Made by a program: the position numbers and the translations under genes
Shown here: in pieces, positions 35,914 through 44,978 of the stretch
Position numbering within the stretch: the first letter of the stretch is position 1
How the letters are laid out: each line of letters opens with the position of its first letter
The notes under the pieces: generated by a model
The model's database searches: none
The model's input: the letters and a program-made list of their open reading frames with translations, nothing else
What the model was told of the DNA's origin: nothing
Assembly (NCBI RefSeq): GCF_003480315.1
Contig: NZ_QUIV01000026.1
Coordinates: forward strand, 1 to 44,989
Direction: 5' to 3'
Length of the DNA stretch: 44,989 nt
Source: Clostridium sp. AM33-3
GTDB lineage: Bacteria > Bacillota > Clostridia > Lachnospirales > Lachnospiraceae

Positions 35914-35917
35914 TTTC

Positions 35918-38122
35918 ATGAAATACAAGATTGATGTGGTAAGGATCCGGGAAAATTCCATTCAGCTAAACGGATGGGTCATCGGAAAAACACCGGAGTC
36001 CAAAGCGGAATTTGAGGTCCTGGACCAGAACAAAAAGCCGCTGGAGATCAAATGCGTGGCAACTCGTCGGGACGATGTGAGCCAGATCTATTACAAGCAG
36101 GTCTATGACCGTGATTATGGCTTTGACATTCAGTTCCCATATGAGCGCGGCGCGGATTACTGGCTGGTCATCCGCTGCGACGGCAGGACCGCCCGGGTGA
36201 AATACAATGAGGAGCTGATCGCAAAGCGCGCCAGCGTGGCGCACAAGCGCATGGAAAAGATCAGAGATCTCATGAATATGGAGACGGTGCATGTGGCACT
36301 GGAGTTTGGAAAGAAGCACGGCTTAAAGGCTCTGCTCTTAAAATCCCGTCACAAGCTGCAGGGGCTGGACAACGACTATGATTATGGCGAGTGGTATGAG
36401 CTGACCCGTCCGAAGGAGGAGGAGCTGGCCGCCCAGCGGGAGACAAGATTCGCGTATGAGCCGCTGTTATCCATCGTCATTCCGGCCTACAGGACACCGG
36501 AGAAATATCTGCGGGAGATGCTGGACTCCATTCTGGCCCAGACCTACAGAAACTGGGAGGTATGCGTGGCCAACGGAAGCCCGAAGGGTGAGGGCGCTAT
36601 TGTGAGCCGCGTCATGGCAGAGTACACCAGAAAGGACAGCCGCTTCCATGTGTCGGAGCTGGGAGATAACCTTGGTATTTCCGGCAACACCAACGCGGCC
36701 CTCCGGATGGCGAAGGGAGATTTCATCATTCTGGCCGACCATGACGACACCATCCCGGAGCATGCGCTCTATGAGGTGGCAAAGACCATCAACGGGCATC
36801 CGGACTGCGATGTGATCTATTCCGATGAGGATAAGCTGGATATGGACGGAGGCGCGCTGTTCGACCCGCATTTTAAGCCGGATTTTAACCCGGATCTCTT
36901 AACCAGCGTCAACTATATCTGTCACTTATTTGTGGTAAAACGAGCCCTGTTAGACCGGGTGGGCGGCTTTCGCCATGAGTTTGACGGCGCGCAGGATTAT
37001 GACTTTATCTTCCGCTGTACCGAGAACGCGAAGGAAATCTGTCATATCCCGAAGGTGCTGTATCACTGGCGCTGTCACCAGGAATCCACGGCCAGCAACC
37101 CGGAGAGCAAGCTGTACGCCTTTGAGGCAGGTGCAAGAGCCATCATGGCCCATTATGAGCGCTGCGGCATTCCGGCAGAGAAGGTGGAGAAGGGTGTGGA
37201 CTACGGCATTTACCATACCACCTTTAAAATCCAGGGCGACCCGCTGGTGTCCGTGATCATCCCGAACAAGGACCACAGCGTGGATCTGGACCTGTGCATC
37301 CGTTCCATCATCGAGCGGGCTACCTATAAAAACCTGGAGTTTATTGTGGTGGAGAACAACAGCACCGAGCAGGAGACCTTTGCCTATTACGAGAAGATCC
37401 AGAAGGAGTTTCCGCAGGTGAGGGTGGTGCGCTGGGAGCGGGAGTTCAACTATTCCGCCATCAACAACTTTGGCGCGACCTTTGCGAAGGGCGAATACCT
37501 GATGCTGTTAAACAACGATACCGAGATTATTGCCCCGCGCCTGTTTGAGGAAATGCTGGGCTTCTGCCAGCGAAAAGAGGTCGGTATTGTGGGCGCGCGC
37601 CTGCTTTACGAGGACGACACCATCCAGCATGCCGGTGTGGTGATCGGCTTTGGCGGCGTGGCAGGCCATACCTTTATCGGTCTGCATGAGGCGGAGAACA
37701 GCTATTTCCACCGCGCTATGTGCGCCCAGGATTACAGTGCCGTGACAGCAGCCTGCCTGATGGTGAAAAAATCCGTGTTTGAAGAGGTAGGCGGTCTGAC
37801 CGAAGAGCTGGCCGTGGCTTTCAATGATGTGGATTTCTGCTTAAAGGTGCGCGCGGCCGGTTATCTGGTGGTTTACGCGCCGTACGCGGTGATGCATCAC
37901 TACGAGTCCAAGTCCCGCGGACTGGAGGATACACCGGAGAAGGTGGCACGCTTCAACCGCGAGTGGGCCCTGGTGGCAAAGCGCTGGCCGGATATTTTAC
38001 AGAACGGCGATCCGTATTACAACCCGAACCTGACACTGCGCAAGTCCGATTTCTCCCTGCGGGATCTCTTAAAAGAGAAGATCGGCGAGCCGTACAAGCT
38101 GCCTGAGATCAAAGAGCAGTAA
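35918..38122 (+). CDS. Large glycosyltransferase with two GT2 domains
   Basis: 734 residues. An N-terminal beta-rich domain (about 1-150, IQLNGWVIGK) precedes two GT-A family 2 domains. The first (about 180-420) has LSIVIPAYRTPEKYL, ADHDDTIP and SDEDKLD. The second (about 440-690) has VSVIIPNKDHSVDL, VENNSTEQET, LLNNDTEI and AFNDVDFC. Two-domain enzymes of this type add alternating or successive sugars in rhamnan-like and O-antigen polymers. No transmembrane segment is apparent. It begins 4 bases after the previous gene and 15 bases before the next glycosyltransferase. Confidence 0.9.
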   Translation: MKYKIDVVRIRENSIQLNGWVIGKTPESKAEFEVLDQNKKPLEIKCVATRRDDVSQIYYKQVYDRDYGFDIQFPYERGADYWLVIRCDGRTARVKYNEELIAKRASVAHKRMEKIRDLMNMETVHVALEFGKKHGLKALLLKSRHKLQGLDNDYDYGEWYELTRPKEEELAAQRETRFAYEPLLSIVIPAYRTPEKYLREMLDSILAQTYRNWEVCVANGSPKGEGAIVSRVMAEYTRKDSRFHVSELGDNLGISGNTNAALRMAKGDFIILADHDDTIPEHALYEVAKTINGHPDCDVIYSDEDKLDMDGGALFDPHFKPDFNPDLLTSVNYICHLFVVKRALLDRVGGFRHEFDGAQDYDFIFRCTENAKEICHIPKVLYHWRCHQESTASNPESKLYAFEAGARAIMAHYERCGIPAEKVEKGVDYGIYHTTFKIQGDPLVSVIIPNKDHSVDLDLCIRSIIERATYKNLEFIVVENNSTEQETFAYYEKIQKEFPQVRVVRWEREFNYSAINNFGATFAKGEYLMLLNNDTEIIAPRLFEEMLGFCQRKEVGIVGARLLYEDDTIQHAGVVIGFGGVAGHTFIGLHEAENSYFHRAMCAQDYSAVTAACLMVKKSVFEEVGGLTEELAVAFNDVDFCLKVRAAGYLVVYAPYAVMHHYESKSRGLEDTPEKVARFNREWALVAKRWPDILQNGDPYYNPNLTLRKSDFSLRDLLKEKIGEPYKLPEIKEQ

Positions 38123-38137
38123 GCTGGAGGAAGACGC

Positions 38138-39136
38138 ATGAAAAAAGTAACGATCGTGATTCCGAATTACAACGGCTTAAAGTTCATGGAGCCGTGCATG
38201 GCTGCCCTGGATAAGCAGCTTTGCCGTGACTTTGAGCTGCTGGTGGTGGACAATGGCTCCACCGACGGCAGTGTAGAATGGCTGAAGGAGCACGGGCTTC
38301 CGTCCATATTCCTGGAGACCAATACCGGCTTTTCCGGCGCGGTGAATGTGGGGATCAAGGCAGCAAAAACACCCTATGTGATCCTCTTAAATAACGATAC
38401 CGAGACAGAGCCGGAGTATGTGGGCGAGCTGTTAAAGGCCATAGAAGCTTCTCCGAAGATCTTTTCCGTCAGTCCGAAGATGATCCAGCTTTACCATAAG
38501 GAGCTGATGGATGATGGCGGCGATATGTACAGCATCATGGGTTGGGCTTACCAGAGGGGCGTGGGACAGGAAATCGAACGCTATGACCGTCCGTGCCACA
38601 TCTTTTCTGCCTGTGCCGGAGCAGCGATTTACCGCCGGGAGGTCTTTGAGAAAATCGGTTATTTCGATGAGATGCATTTTGCGTATCTGGAAGATATCGA
38701 TGTGGGATACCGGGCCAAGATTGCGGGATACTATAATTTATACTGCCCGTCTGCGAAGGTGTTCCATGTGGGAAGCGGCACCAGCGGCTCTAAGTACAAT
38801 TCCTTTAAGGTGAAGCTGGCTGCCCGCAACAACGTGTACTTAAATTACAAGAACATGCCGGCACCGCAGCTTCTGATCAACAGCATCCCGATCGCCGCGG
38901 GGATTGCCGGGAAATACTGCTTCTTTAAGAAGCTGGGCTTTGAGAAGGATTACGTGGCTGGAGTTTTAGAGGGCATCAAAACCGTAAAAAAGACCCGGAA
39001 GGTTCCGTACCGGAAAGAGGATTTTCACAACTATCTTGCCATCGAATGGGAGCTGATCTACGGAGCAGCGCTCTATATTTATGAGTTTTCCAGACGCCAG
39101 ATCCGGAAAAAAATGGCCGGACCGGCGAAAAGTTAA
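38138..39136 (+). CDS. GT2 glycosyltransferase (rhamnosyltransferase-like)
   Basis: 332 residues, family 2. VTIVIPNYNG at the N-terminus, VDNGSTDGS, LLNNDTETEP and FAYLEDIDVGYR (catalytic ED region) match WbbL/rhamnosyltransferase-like enzymes. GGAGGAAG lies before the ATG. It is the last gene of the first glycan transcription unit; a 152-base leader with its own promoter-like element separates it from the sugar transferase. Confidence 0.9.
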   Translation: MKKVTIVIPNYNGLKFMEPCMAALDKQLCRDFELLVVDNGSTDGSVEWLKEHGLPSIFLETNTGFSGAVNVGIKAAKTPYVILLNNDTETEPEYVGELLKAIEASPKIFSVSPKMIQLYHKELMDDGGDMYSIMGWAYQRGVGQEIERYDRPCHIFSACAGAAIYRREVFEKIGYFDEMHFAYLEDIDVGYRAKIAGYYNLYCPSAKVFHVGSGTSGSKYNSFKVKLAARNNVYLNYKNMPAPQLLINSIPIAAGIAGKYCFFKKLGFEKDYVAGVLEGIKTVKKTRKVPYRKEDFHNYLAIEWELIYGAALYIYEFSRRQIRKKMAGPAKS

Positions 39137-39288
39137 GAGAAATTTAATATTTCGATCCAGAAAATTCGTGTATAATCGTTACGATTCCATTATACTGCCG
39201 GGGGACTATCCTGAAATGGGAAGCCGGCAAGATCCGTTGCTGTTTTGGTAATTTTGAAAACAGTATTTCAGAGATAAAGGTGGACCAT
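39137..39288 (+). promoter_or_regulatory. Structured leader/promoter of the sugar-transferase unit
   Basis: A perfect -10 TATAAT (39171-39176) without a good -35 overlaps an inverted repeat AATCGT-T-ACGATT (39174-39186). Downstream are two potential stems: TGCCGG/CCGGCA (39196-39201, 39224-39229) and CTGTTTT/AAAACAG (39240-39246, 39257-39263). AAAGGTGG then precedes the ATG. No riboswitch class is convincingly matched. Confidence 0.45.
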
Positions 39289-40710
39289 ATGATAAAAGAT
39301 AATCAGACCAGACTGAACCGGCTGCATGTGCTTCTGGATGCACTGGTGATCGCAGCCGCCTATGTATTCAGCTGGTTTATTACACTGAAGAGCGGATTGT
39401 TCGGAGCAGATCCTGAGGCTGGTATCCTGCCGACCTGGTTTTACATGCGGGTCCTGGTGGTGATCATACCGGTCTATCTGCTTTTGTATACCGTCTTTCA
39501 TCTGTTTACGCCAAAGCGGGTGCAGGGCAGACGACAGGAATTTGCCAACATCTGCAAGGCCAATATCATCGGATTGTTCCTCTTTGGAACAATCCTCTAT
39601 TTAGGAAGAAAAAATCCATACCTGAGGGAATTCTCAGCCAGACTAATGGCCGGCTTCTTCCTGACCAATATTACAGCGGAGACGCTGGAACGAAATCTGA
39701 TCCGTACCGTGCTGCGCTCCATGCGCGCAAAGGGATACAATCAGAAGCATATTATCTTGGTAGGCTACAGCCGCGCGGCGGAGGGCTATATTGACCGCGT
39801 GCTGGCCAATCCGGAGTGGGGCTACCGGGTGCGGGGCATTCTGGATGACCACAAGCCGTGGGGCTATGACTACCGCGGCATCAAGGTGATCGGAACCATG
39901 AAGGATTTAAAGCCGATCCTGGACATGAACCGTCTGGATGAAATTGCCATTACCTTAAGCCTGAAGGAGTACGGCGGTCTGGAGCAGATCGTAGCGGTCT
40001 GTGAAAAGTCCGGTGTGCATACCAAATTTATTCCGGACTACAACAAGGTGATCCCGACAAAGCCTTATACAGAGGATCTGCAGGGGCTTCCGGTCATCAA
40101 CATCCGTCGTGTCCCGCTGAATGATCCGCTGAATGCGGCCATGAAACGGGCAATCGACATTTTTGGTGCCATTGTGGCCCTGATCCTGTTTTCGCCGATC
40201 ATGCTTCTTACGGCTATCCTGATCAAGCTGACCTCCCCGGGGCCGCTGATCTACTGCCAGGAGCGGGTGGGACTGCATAACCGTCCGTTTAAGATGTACA
40301 AGTTCCGTTCCATGGAGGTGCAGGCACCGGAAAAAGAAAAGAGTGAATGGACCACGAAGCGCGACCCAAGGGTGACCCCCATCGGCCGGGTGATCCGCAA
40401 GACCAGCATCGACGAGATGCCCCAGCTGTTCAACGTGCTGTTTGGCAGCATGAGCCTGGTGGGACCAAGGCCGGAGCGTCCATATTTTGTAGAACGCTTC
40501 AAGGAAGAGATTCCGCGTTACATGATCAAGCATCAGGTACGTCCGGGTATGACCGGGTGGGCGCAGGTGAATGGCTACCGTGGCGATACATCCATCACCA
40601 AGCGGATCGAGCACGATCTTTATTACATTGAAAACTGGACTTTGGGATTTGATTTTAAGATATTGTTTCTGACATTTTTCAAAGGCTTTATTAATAAGAA
40701 CGCCTATTGA
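39289..40710 (+). CDS. Polyprenyl-phosphate sugar phosphotransferase (initiating)
   Basis: 473 residues. It should start glycan assembly by placing a sugar-1-phosphate on undecaprenyl phosphate. Four N-terminal transmembrane helices (about 12-125) and a CoA-binding-like Rossmann region (about 145-265, HIILVGYSRAAEGYID) precede the catalytic bacterial sugar transferase domain (about 280-470). That domain carries KRAIDIFGA, SPGPLIYCQERVG, FKMYKFRSM, TSIDEMPQL, SLVGPRPERP, PGMTGWAQVNG and a C-terminal YIENWTLGFD. It fits the WcaJ/EpsL type. ATG 39289 has AAAGGTGG; the in-frame GTG three codons earlier lies within that site. Confidence 0.94.
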   Translation: MIKDNQTRLNRLHVLLDALVIAAAYVFSWFITLKSGLFGADPEAGILPTWFYMRVLVVIIPVYLLLYTVFHLFTPKRVQGRRQEFANICKANIIGLFLFGTILYLGRKNPYLREFSARLMAGFFLTNITAETLERNLIRTVLRSMRAKGYNQKHIILVGYSRAAEGYIDRVLANPEWGYRVRGILDDHKPWGYDYRGIKVIGTMKDLKPILDMNRLDEIAITLSLKEYGGLEQIVAVCEKSGVHTKFIPDYNKVIPTKPYTEDLQGLPVINIRRVPLNDPLNAAMKRAIDIFGAIVALILFSPIMLLTAILIKLTSPGPLIYCQERVGLHNRPFKMYKFRSMEVQAPEKEKSEWTTKRDPRVTPIGRVIRKTSIDEMPQLFNVLFGSMSLVGPRPERPYFVERFKEEIPRYMIKHQVRPGMTGWAQVNGYRGDTSITKRIEHDLYYIENWTLGFDFKILFLTFFKGFINKNAY

Positions 40711-40753
40711 CCCGGTCGCCGGAGCAGGCAGGAATAAGAATGAGGTACAAAAC

Positions 40754-42943
40754 ATGAGTCACGATTTTGACGATGAGTTAGAGCGCAGTACAGAGCGGAG
40801 AAGCAGACGCAACCCACGCATGCGGGATACGGCAGCCGGTGCTTCGTCCGGGCAGGAGGGCGGATACGCGTCCGAGCGGGAGCGTTGGGAGAGCCGCCAG
40901 AGAAAACGCCAGGAGGCAGCAGAGCGGGAGCTGGATGTGATGGGAGATTCTCGTATCCATGCGATCCCGAAGCAGCCAAAGCAGGAGGAGCCCCGGGAGA
41001 CATCCGGCCGGAGCAAGGGACCGGATGTGCGCAGCAGTGCAGCGCGGGAAACCGCAGGCAGCCGTGCGGTACGGGAAGCAGCAGCCGGAAGGACGACCGG
41101 CGGAAACGGTCGGCGCAGCAGCCGTTCTGATTTCGGACAGAGCGAGGGAAAGAAAAAGCGCAGACGCCGTATCATTGCCATGATCGTGGCAGAGTGTATC
41201 GCGCTGGTGGCTATTTTCAGCTATGCGTTCATGGCCCGTATGATGTCACAGATCCAACGCTCGGAGGAGTTTAAGATCAGCGAGATCAAGACAAACGACA
41301 TTGCGATGGATGCGGAAGAGAACATGAAGGGCTACTGGACCATTGCCATCTTCGGTGTGGATGCCCGTGACAACGCAATCGAGAAATCTACAAACTCAGA
41401 TGTTATCATCCTCTGCAACATCAACCGGGATACCGGCGAGATCAAGCTGGTATCGGTATACCGTGATTCTTACTTAAATATCAACGATAAGGGATCCTAT
41501 ACCAAGATCAACCAGGCTTACTTTGTAGGAGGACCGAAGCAGGCCGTCGAAGCCCTGAACCGCAACCTGGATCTGCAGATCCAGGATTACATGACCTTTA
41601 ACTGGAAGGCAGTAGCCAATGCCATTGATGTTCTGGGCGGTGTTGACATTGAGCTGAGCAAGGCGGAGTTCTACTATATTAACTCCTTTATTACGGAAAC
41701 TGTAAAAGCAACCGGTATCGGTTCCCACCAGCTGACTCACGCAGGCATGAACCATCTGGATGGTGTCCAGGCTGTAGCGTACGGACGTCTCCGTCTGATG
41801 GATACGGACTACGCGCGTACCGAGCGTCAGCGTAAGATCATTGCCCAGGCCTTTGAAAAAGCGAAAAAGGCTGACTTCCAGACCTTATATACGTTGATCG
41901 GAACCGTGTTCCCGCAGGTGTCTACCAGTGTCTGGGTCGATGATCTGGTAAGCAACGCAAAGAACATCAACAAGTTCCATCTGGGCGAGACTACCGGATT
42001 CCCGCAGGCCCGCGGTGACGCGAACATGGGCAAGAAGGGTGCCGTGGTTGTTCCGGCAACGCTGGAGAGCAACGTCATTGAGCTGCACAAGTTTTTGTTC
42101 GGCGATGAAAGCTACACGCCATCTGAGACCGTCAAGAAGATCAGCGCAAAGATTTCTTCCGACACTGGTATCTATAAGGAAGGCCAGTTTGTCGGTAATG
42201 TAGGAACCGGCGACGGTGTGGTGCAGCCGCAGAAAACCACGGCAGCTTCCAAGAAGTCTTCTGAAAAGTCGAAAGACGAGGAAGGTTATCAGACGGTATA
42301 CGAGTACGACAAAAACGGCAAGAAGGTCAGCAGGAAGCTTAAGTTGGAAACCGATGCGGATGGCAAGTATGTAAAATACGAGACCGATGCAGACGGCTTC
42401 CTGGTAAAGGATGAGACGATTTCCAGCAGTCACGCTTCCACGACTGCAGTGGAGACGGATGCAAATGGCAATCCGGTAGAAACGGAAAGCCGCAATAACC
42501 ATAAGAACAACGAGACCTCCGCCAGTGAATCCGGTATCGCGGATACCAAGGTGACAGACCGGCCGGGAAGTACCACGGAAAGCAGCTCTGCATCCCATCC
42601 GGGAAGCAGTACGGAGACCACCTCCTCAGGCCATACAGGCACTACGACACCGACAAGCGCAGCATCTCATCCGGGAAGCAGTACAACGCCGACTACGCCA
42701 GCAGCGCATCCGGGCAGCACCGGCGAGAGTATGACATCCGGTTCCGGCAGTACGGTACCGACAGCAGCATCTCATCCGGGAAGCAGTACGGCACCGACTA
42801 GCGCAGCTTCTCATCCGGGAAGCAGTTCCACAACGCCGACCGGCGCAGGCTCCGGAAATATTTCATCCGGAGGACCGTCCGGAAGCGGAAACGGAAGCAG
42901 CTCTTCATCCGGATCCGGACCAGTATCAGCACCGGGACAGTAA
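40754..42943 (+). CDS. LytR-CpsA-Psr (LCP) family glycan attachment enzyme
   Basis: 729 residues. LCP enzymes move lipid-linked polymers onto peptidoglycan or wall carriers. A long basic/acidic cytoplasmic region (1-138) leads to one transmembrane helix (about 140-161), then the LCP domain (about 200-375). That domain has FGVDARDNAIEKSTNSDVII, SVYRDSYLN, INQAY and YGRLRLMDTDYARTERQRKI. After residue 450 comes an unusual tail of about 270 residues: ETDADG-type repeats (about 530-575), then a Ser/Thr/Gly/Pro-rich zone with five HPGS copies. It follows the sugar transferase by 43 bases, so the pair forms one unit. GAGGT stands 8 bases before the ATG. Confidence 0.93.
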   Translation: MSHDFDDELERSTERRSRRNPRMRDTAAGASSGQEGGYASERERWESRQRKRQEAAERELDVMGDSRIHAIPKQPKQEEPRETSGRSKGPDVRSSAARETAGSRAVREAAAGRTTGGNGRRSSRSDFGQSEGKKKRRRRIIAMIVAECIALVAIFSYAFMARMMSQIQRSEEFKISEIKTNDIAMDAEENMKGYWTIAIFGVDARDNAIEKSTNSDVIILCNINRDTGEIKLVSVYRDSYLNINDKGSYTKINQAYFVGGPKQAVEALNRNLDLQIQDYMTFNWKAVANAIDVLGGVDIELSKAEFYYINSFITETVKATGIGSHQLTHAGMNHLDGVQAVAYGRLRLMDTDYARTERQRKIIAQAFEKAKKADFQTLYTLIGTVFPQVSTSVWVDDLVSNAKNINKFHLGETTGFPQARGDANMGKKGAVVVPATLESNVIELHKFLFGDESYTPSETVKKISAKISSDTGIYKEGQFVGNVGTGDGVVQPQKTTAASKKSSEKSKDEEGYQTVYEYDKNGKKVSRKLKLETDADGKYVKYETDADGFLVKDETISSSHASTTAVETDANGNPVETESRNNHKNNETSASESGIADTKVTDRPGSTTESSSASHPGSSTETTSSGHTGTTTPTSAASHPGSSTTPTTPAAHPGSTGESMTSGSGSTVPTAASHPGSSTAPTSAASHPGSSSTTPTGAGSGNISSGGPSGSGNGSSSSSGSGPVSAPGQ
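42589..42840 (+). repeat. HPGS repeats in the LCP tail
   Basis: About 250 bases coding for imperfect copies of SAASHPGSST-PT, five with HPGS. The shared core at DNA level is GCATCTCATCCGGGAAGCAG. Low-complexity, likely a flexible extracellular tether that can change length by replication slippage. Confidence 0.75.
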
Positions 42944-42977
42944 GCGCGGTATAGAGCGCGAAATGCGAAAGAAAGAC

Positions 42978-43026
42978 AAGGATCGAAAATCAGCAGTTCA
43001 GAAGCTGCCGGTTTTCGATCCTTTTT
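42978..43026 (+). terminator. Terminator after the LCP gene
   Basis: AAGGATCGAAAA (42978-42989) pairs with TTTTCGATCCTT (43012-43023), with an inner CAGC/GCTG stem and a TTTTT tail. It lies 34 bases after the stop. Confidence 0.92.
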
Positions 43027-43053
43027 CTATTATTTTCACTTATGGCAGATGTT

Positions 43054-43105
43054 CACAATTAAATTGCAAAGGGAACACAATTGCAACACATTTCTCTGTT
43101 ATAGT
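43054..43105 (+). promoter_or_regulatory. htrA promoter region
   Basis: An extended -10 (TG-T-TATAGT, -10 at 43100-43105) with no good -35. Two CACAATT copies at 43054-43060 and 43076-43082 are 22 bases apart (two helical turns); the second covers the expected -35. This could be an activator site. Confidence 0.4.
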
Positions 43106-43148
43106 TCTTTACAGAGTTAAGGAAAAGAAGTACAGAAAGGAGATCATC

Positions 43149-44918
43149 ATGATGTACGAAGAAGACAGAGAAAACAGAAATAATTCGGAAGCCGGTTACA
43201 ATGACCGCAACGATGAACATATGGAATACCGCAGCAACGAATCCCGGAACACAGAAACCCAGGAGGTCAGAAGAGAGCAGCATTTCGCTGCGGAGAGCGG
43301 CCAGAGTAGCAGTGAAACATGGCGGAGCGCAGCCGGAGAAAGCAGCCAGGGCAGTGGCGATAACGGAGCATGGCAGAAAGCAGCCGGTGTGAACGCACAG
43401 ACCAGCCAGGGCAGCACATGGCAGTCCGCATCACAGGGAGGCAGCCAGAGCAACAGCACATGGCAGTCTGCTGCACAGAATGAAAGTCAGGGCACAAATG
43501 CATGGCAGTCCGCTCCGCAGAACAGCAGCCAGGGCAGCACAGCTTCCTGGAATGCACAGGCTTCCGCTCAGGGAGGCGGCCAGCAGGCAGATTCCCAGAA
43601 CCAGGACCAGCATCATACAACCGGAGGCTGGGCTTGGCGCAGGCCGGAATTTTCTCATGAGTCCCATCAGAAACCGGAACATGCAAAACGCAGCGGACGC
43701 AGCATGGCAGGAAAAATTGCCGGTGTTACCGCAGCAGCCGTTCTGTTTGGCACCGTTGCCGGAGGTACGATGTTTGCGGTAAATACCACAGGTGAGTACC
43801 TGAAAGGGCAGTATACGACCATCGGCCAGACTGAGACCCAGGCACAGGTAAAGGTAGAACCGTCAGATGACGGTAGCAGCACGACCTCCGGTGCACCGGT
43901 TACTTCCGCAATCCAGACCGATGTTTCCTCCATCGTTGAAAAGGCAATGCCATCTGTTGTTGCCATCAACAACACTATGGTCATGCAGCAGCAGACCTGG
44001 TTCGGACCGAGTCAGACCGTAGAGGTTCCGAGCAGCGGTTCCGGTATTATTGTGGGCCAGAACGATGAGGAGCTTCTGATCGTGACCAACAATCATGTGG
44101 TCGAGGATTCCAAGGAACTGACGGTTACCTTCATTGATAATTCCCAGGTGAGTGCGGCAATTAAGGGCACGGACTCCGAGACCGACCTGGCTGTTATTGC
44201 CATCCCGTTAAAGGACATCCCGTCTGACACCATGAGCCAGATCAAGGTTGCAACCCTCGGTGATTCCGATGCGTTAAAGGTAGGCCAGGGCGTTATTGCC
44301 ATTGGCAATGCCCTTGGCTACGGACAGTCCGTAACCGTTGGTTATGTCAGCGCTTTAAATCGTGAGGTGAAGGCTGAGGACCAGACTTCCCGCACCCTGC
44401 TCCAGACCGATGCAGCCATCAACCCTGGCAACAGCGGCGGTGCTCTGTTAAATATGAAGGGCGAGGTGATCGGCATCAATGCAGCCAAATATTCTTCTAC
44501 TGAGGTAGAGGGCATGGGCTACGCGATCCCAATCTCACAGGCACAGGATATCATCAATGAGCTGATGAACAAGAAGACCCGTGTCGCAGTCGATGAGGCA
44601 GACCAGGGCTATCTGGGAATCCAGGGTCAGAATATTGATGAGACCGCAGCAAGCATGTATGGCATGCCGAGAGGTATCTATGTATACAAGATCGTAGAAG
44701 ACAGTGCTGCTTCCAAGTCTGATTTAAGAGAAAAGGATATCATCACCAAGTTTGACGGCCAGACCGTCCGCACCATGGCAGATCTAAAAGATATGCTGAC
44801 CTACTACAAAGGCGGCGACACCGTGAACTTAACCGTCCAGTCCCTGGAGAACGGACAGTATGTAGAACGTACCGTCCAGATCACACTGGGGACCAAGCCG
44901 GCAGGTGAAACAAACTAG
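43149..44918 (+). CDS. Membrane-anchored HtrA-type serine protease
   Basis: 589 residues. The cytoplasmic N-terminus (1-185) is polar, rich in Ser, Gln and Gly, with six Trp-centred repeats. One transmembrane helix (about 190-210) leads to an extracellular trypsin-like protease with the triad H316 (NNHVV), D346 (TDLAV) and S429 (NPGNSGGA), then one PDZ domain (about 490-585, YLGIQGQNID; IVEDSAASKSDLREKDII). HtrA proteins degrade or refold damaged secreted proteins at the envelope. I chose ATG 43149, with AAAGGAGA upstream; the longer frame runs back through the LCP terminator and is not credible. Confidence 0.95.
   Translation: MMYEEDRENRNNSEAGYNDRNDEHMEYRSNESRNTETQEVRREQHFAAESGQSSSETWRSAAGESSQGSGDNGAWQKAAGVNAQTSQGSTWQSASQGGSQSNSTWQSAAQNESQGTNAWQSAPQNSSQGSTASWNAQASAQGGGQQADSQNQDQHHTTGGWAWRRPEFSHESHQKPEHAKRSGRSMAGKIAGVTAAAVLFGTVAGGTMFAVNTTGEYLKGQYTTIGQTETQAQVKVEPSDDGSSTTSGAPVTSAIQTDVSSIVEKAMPSVVAINNTMVMQQQTWFGPSQTVEVPSSGSGIIVGQNDEELLIVTNNHVVEDSKELTVTFIDNSQVSAAIKGTDSETDLAVIAIPLKDIPSDTMSQIKVATLGDSDALKVGQGVIAIGNALGYGQSVTVGYVSALNREVKAEDQTSRTLLQTDAAINPGNSGGALLNMKGEVIGINAAKYSSTEVEGMGYAIPISQAQDIINELMNKKTRVAVDEADQGYLGIQGQNIDETAASMYGMPRGIYVYKIVEDSAASKSDLREKDIITKFDGQTVRTMADLKDMLTYYKGGDTVNLTVQSLENGQYVERTVQITLGTKPAGETN
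43317..43560 (+). repeat. Six Trp-centred repeats in HtrA N-terminus
   Basis: Imperfect repeats built on TWQSAAQN-SQG, with Trp at residues 58, 75, 91, 105, 119 and 134 (period 14-17). They lie on the cytoplasmic side. The DNA core ACATGGCAGTCCGC is shared by the central copies. Confidence 0.85.
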
Positions 44919-44944
44919 CAATTATAGCATGGAACGAATAAAGG

Positions 44945-44978
44945 TCCGGAAGTGAATGAGACCGCTTTCCGGGATTTT
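44945..44978 (+). terminator. Probable terminator after htrA
   Basis: CCGGAAG (44946-44952) with CTTTCCGG (about 44965-44972) forms a 7-base stem around a 13-base loop, followed by GATTTT. It is the usual distance from the stop; the T-run is short. Confidence 0.6.

Noticed and set aside
39190..39270. Cobalamin-riboswitch-like GGGAAGCCGG stretch
   Set aside because: Only a few bases agree; the conserved partner segments of the riboswitch are missing and the downstream gene has no link to B12.
42963..43148. Longer N-terminus for HtrA
   Set aside because: The extension runs through the LCP terminator and the promoter; ATG 43149 has a good ribosome site.
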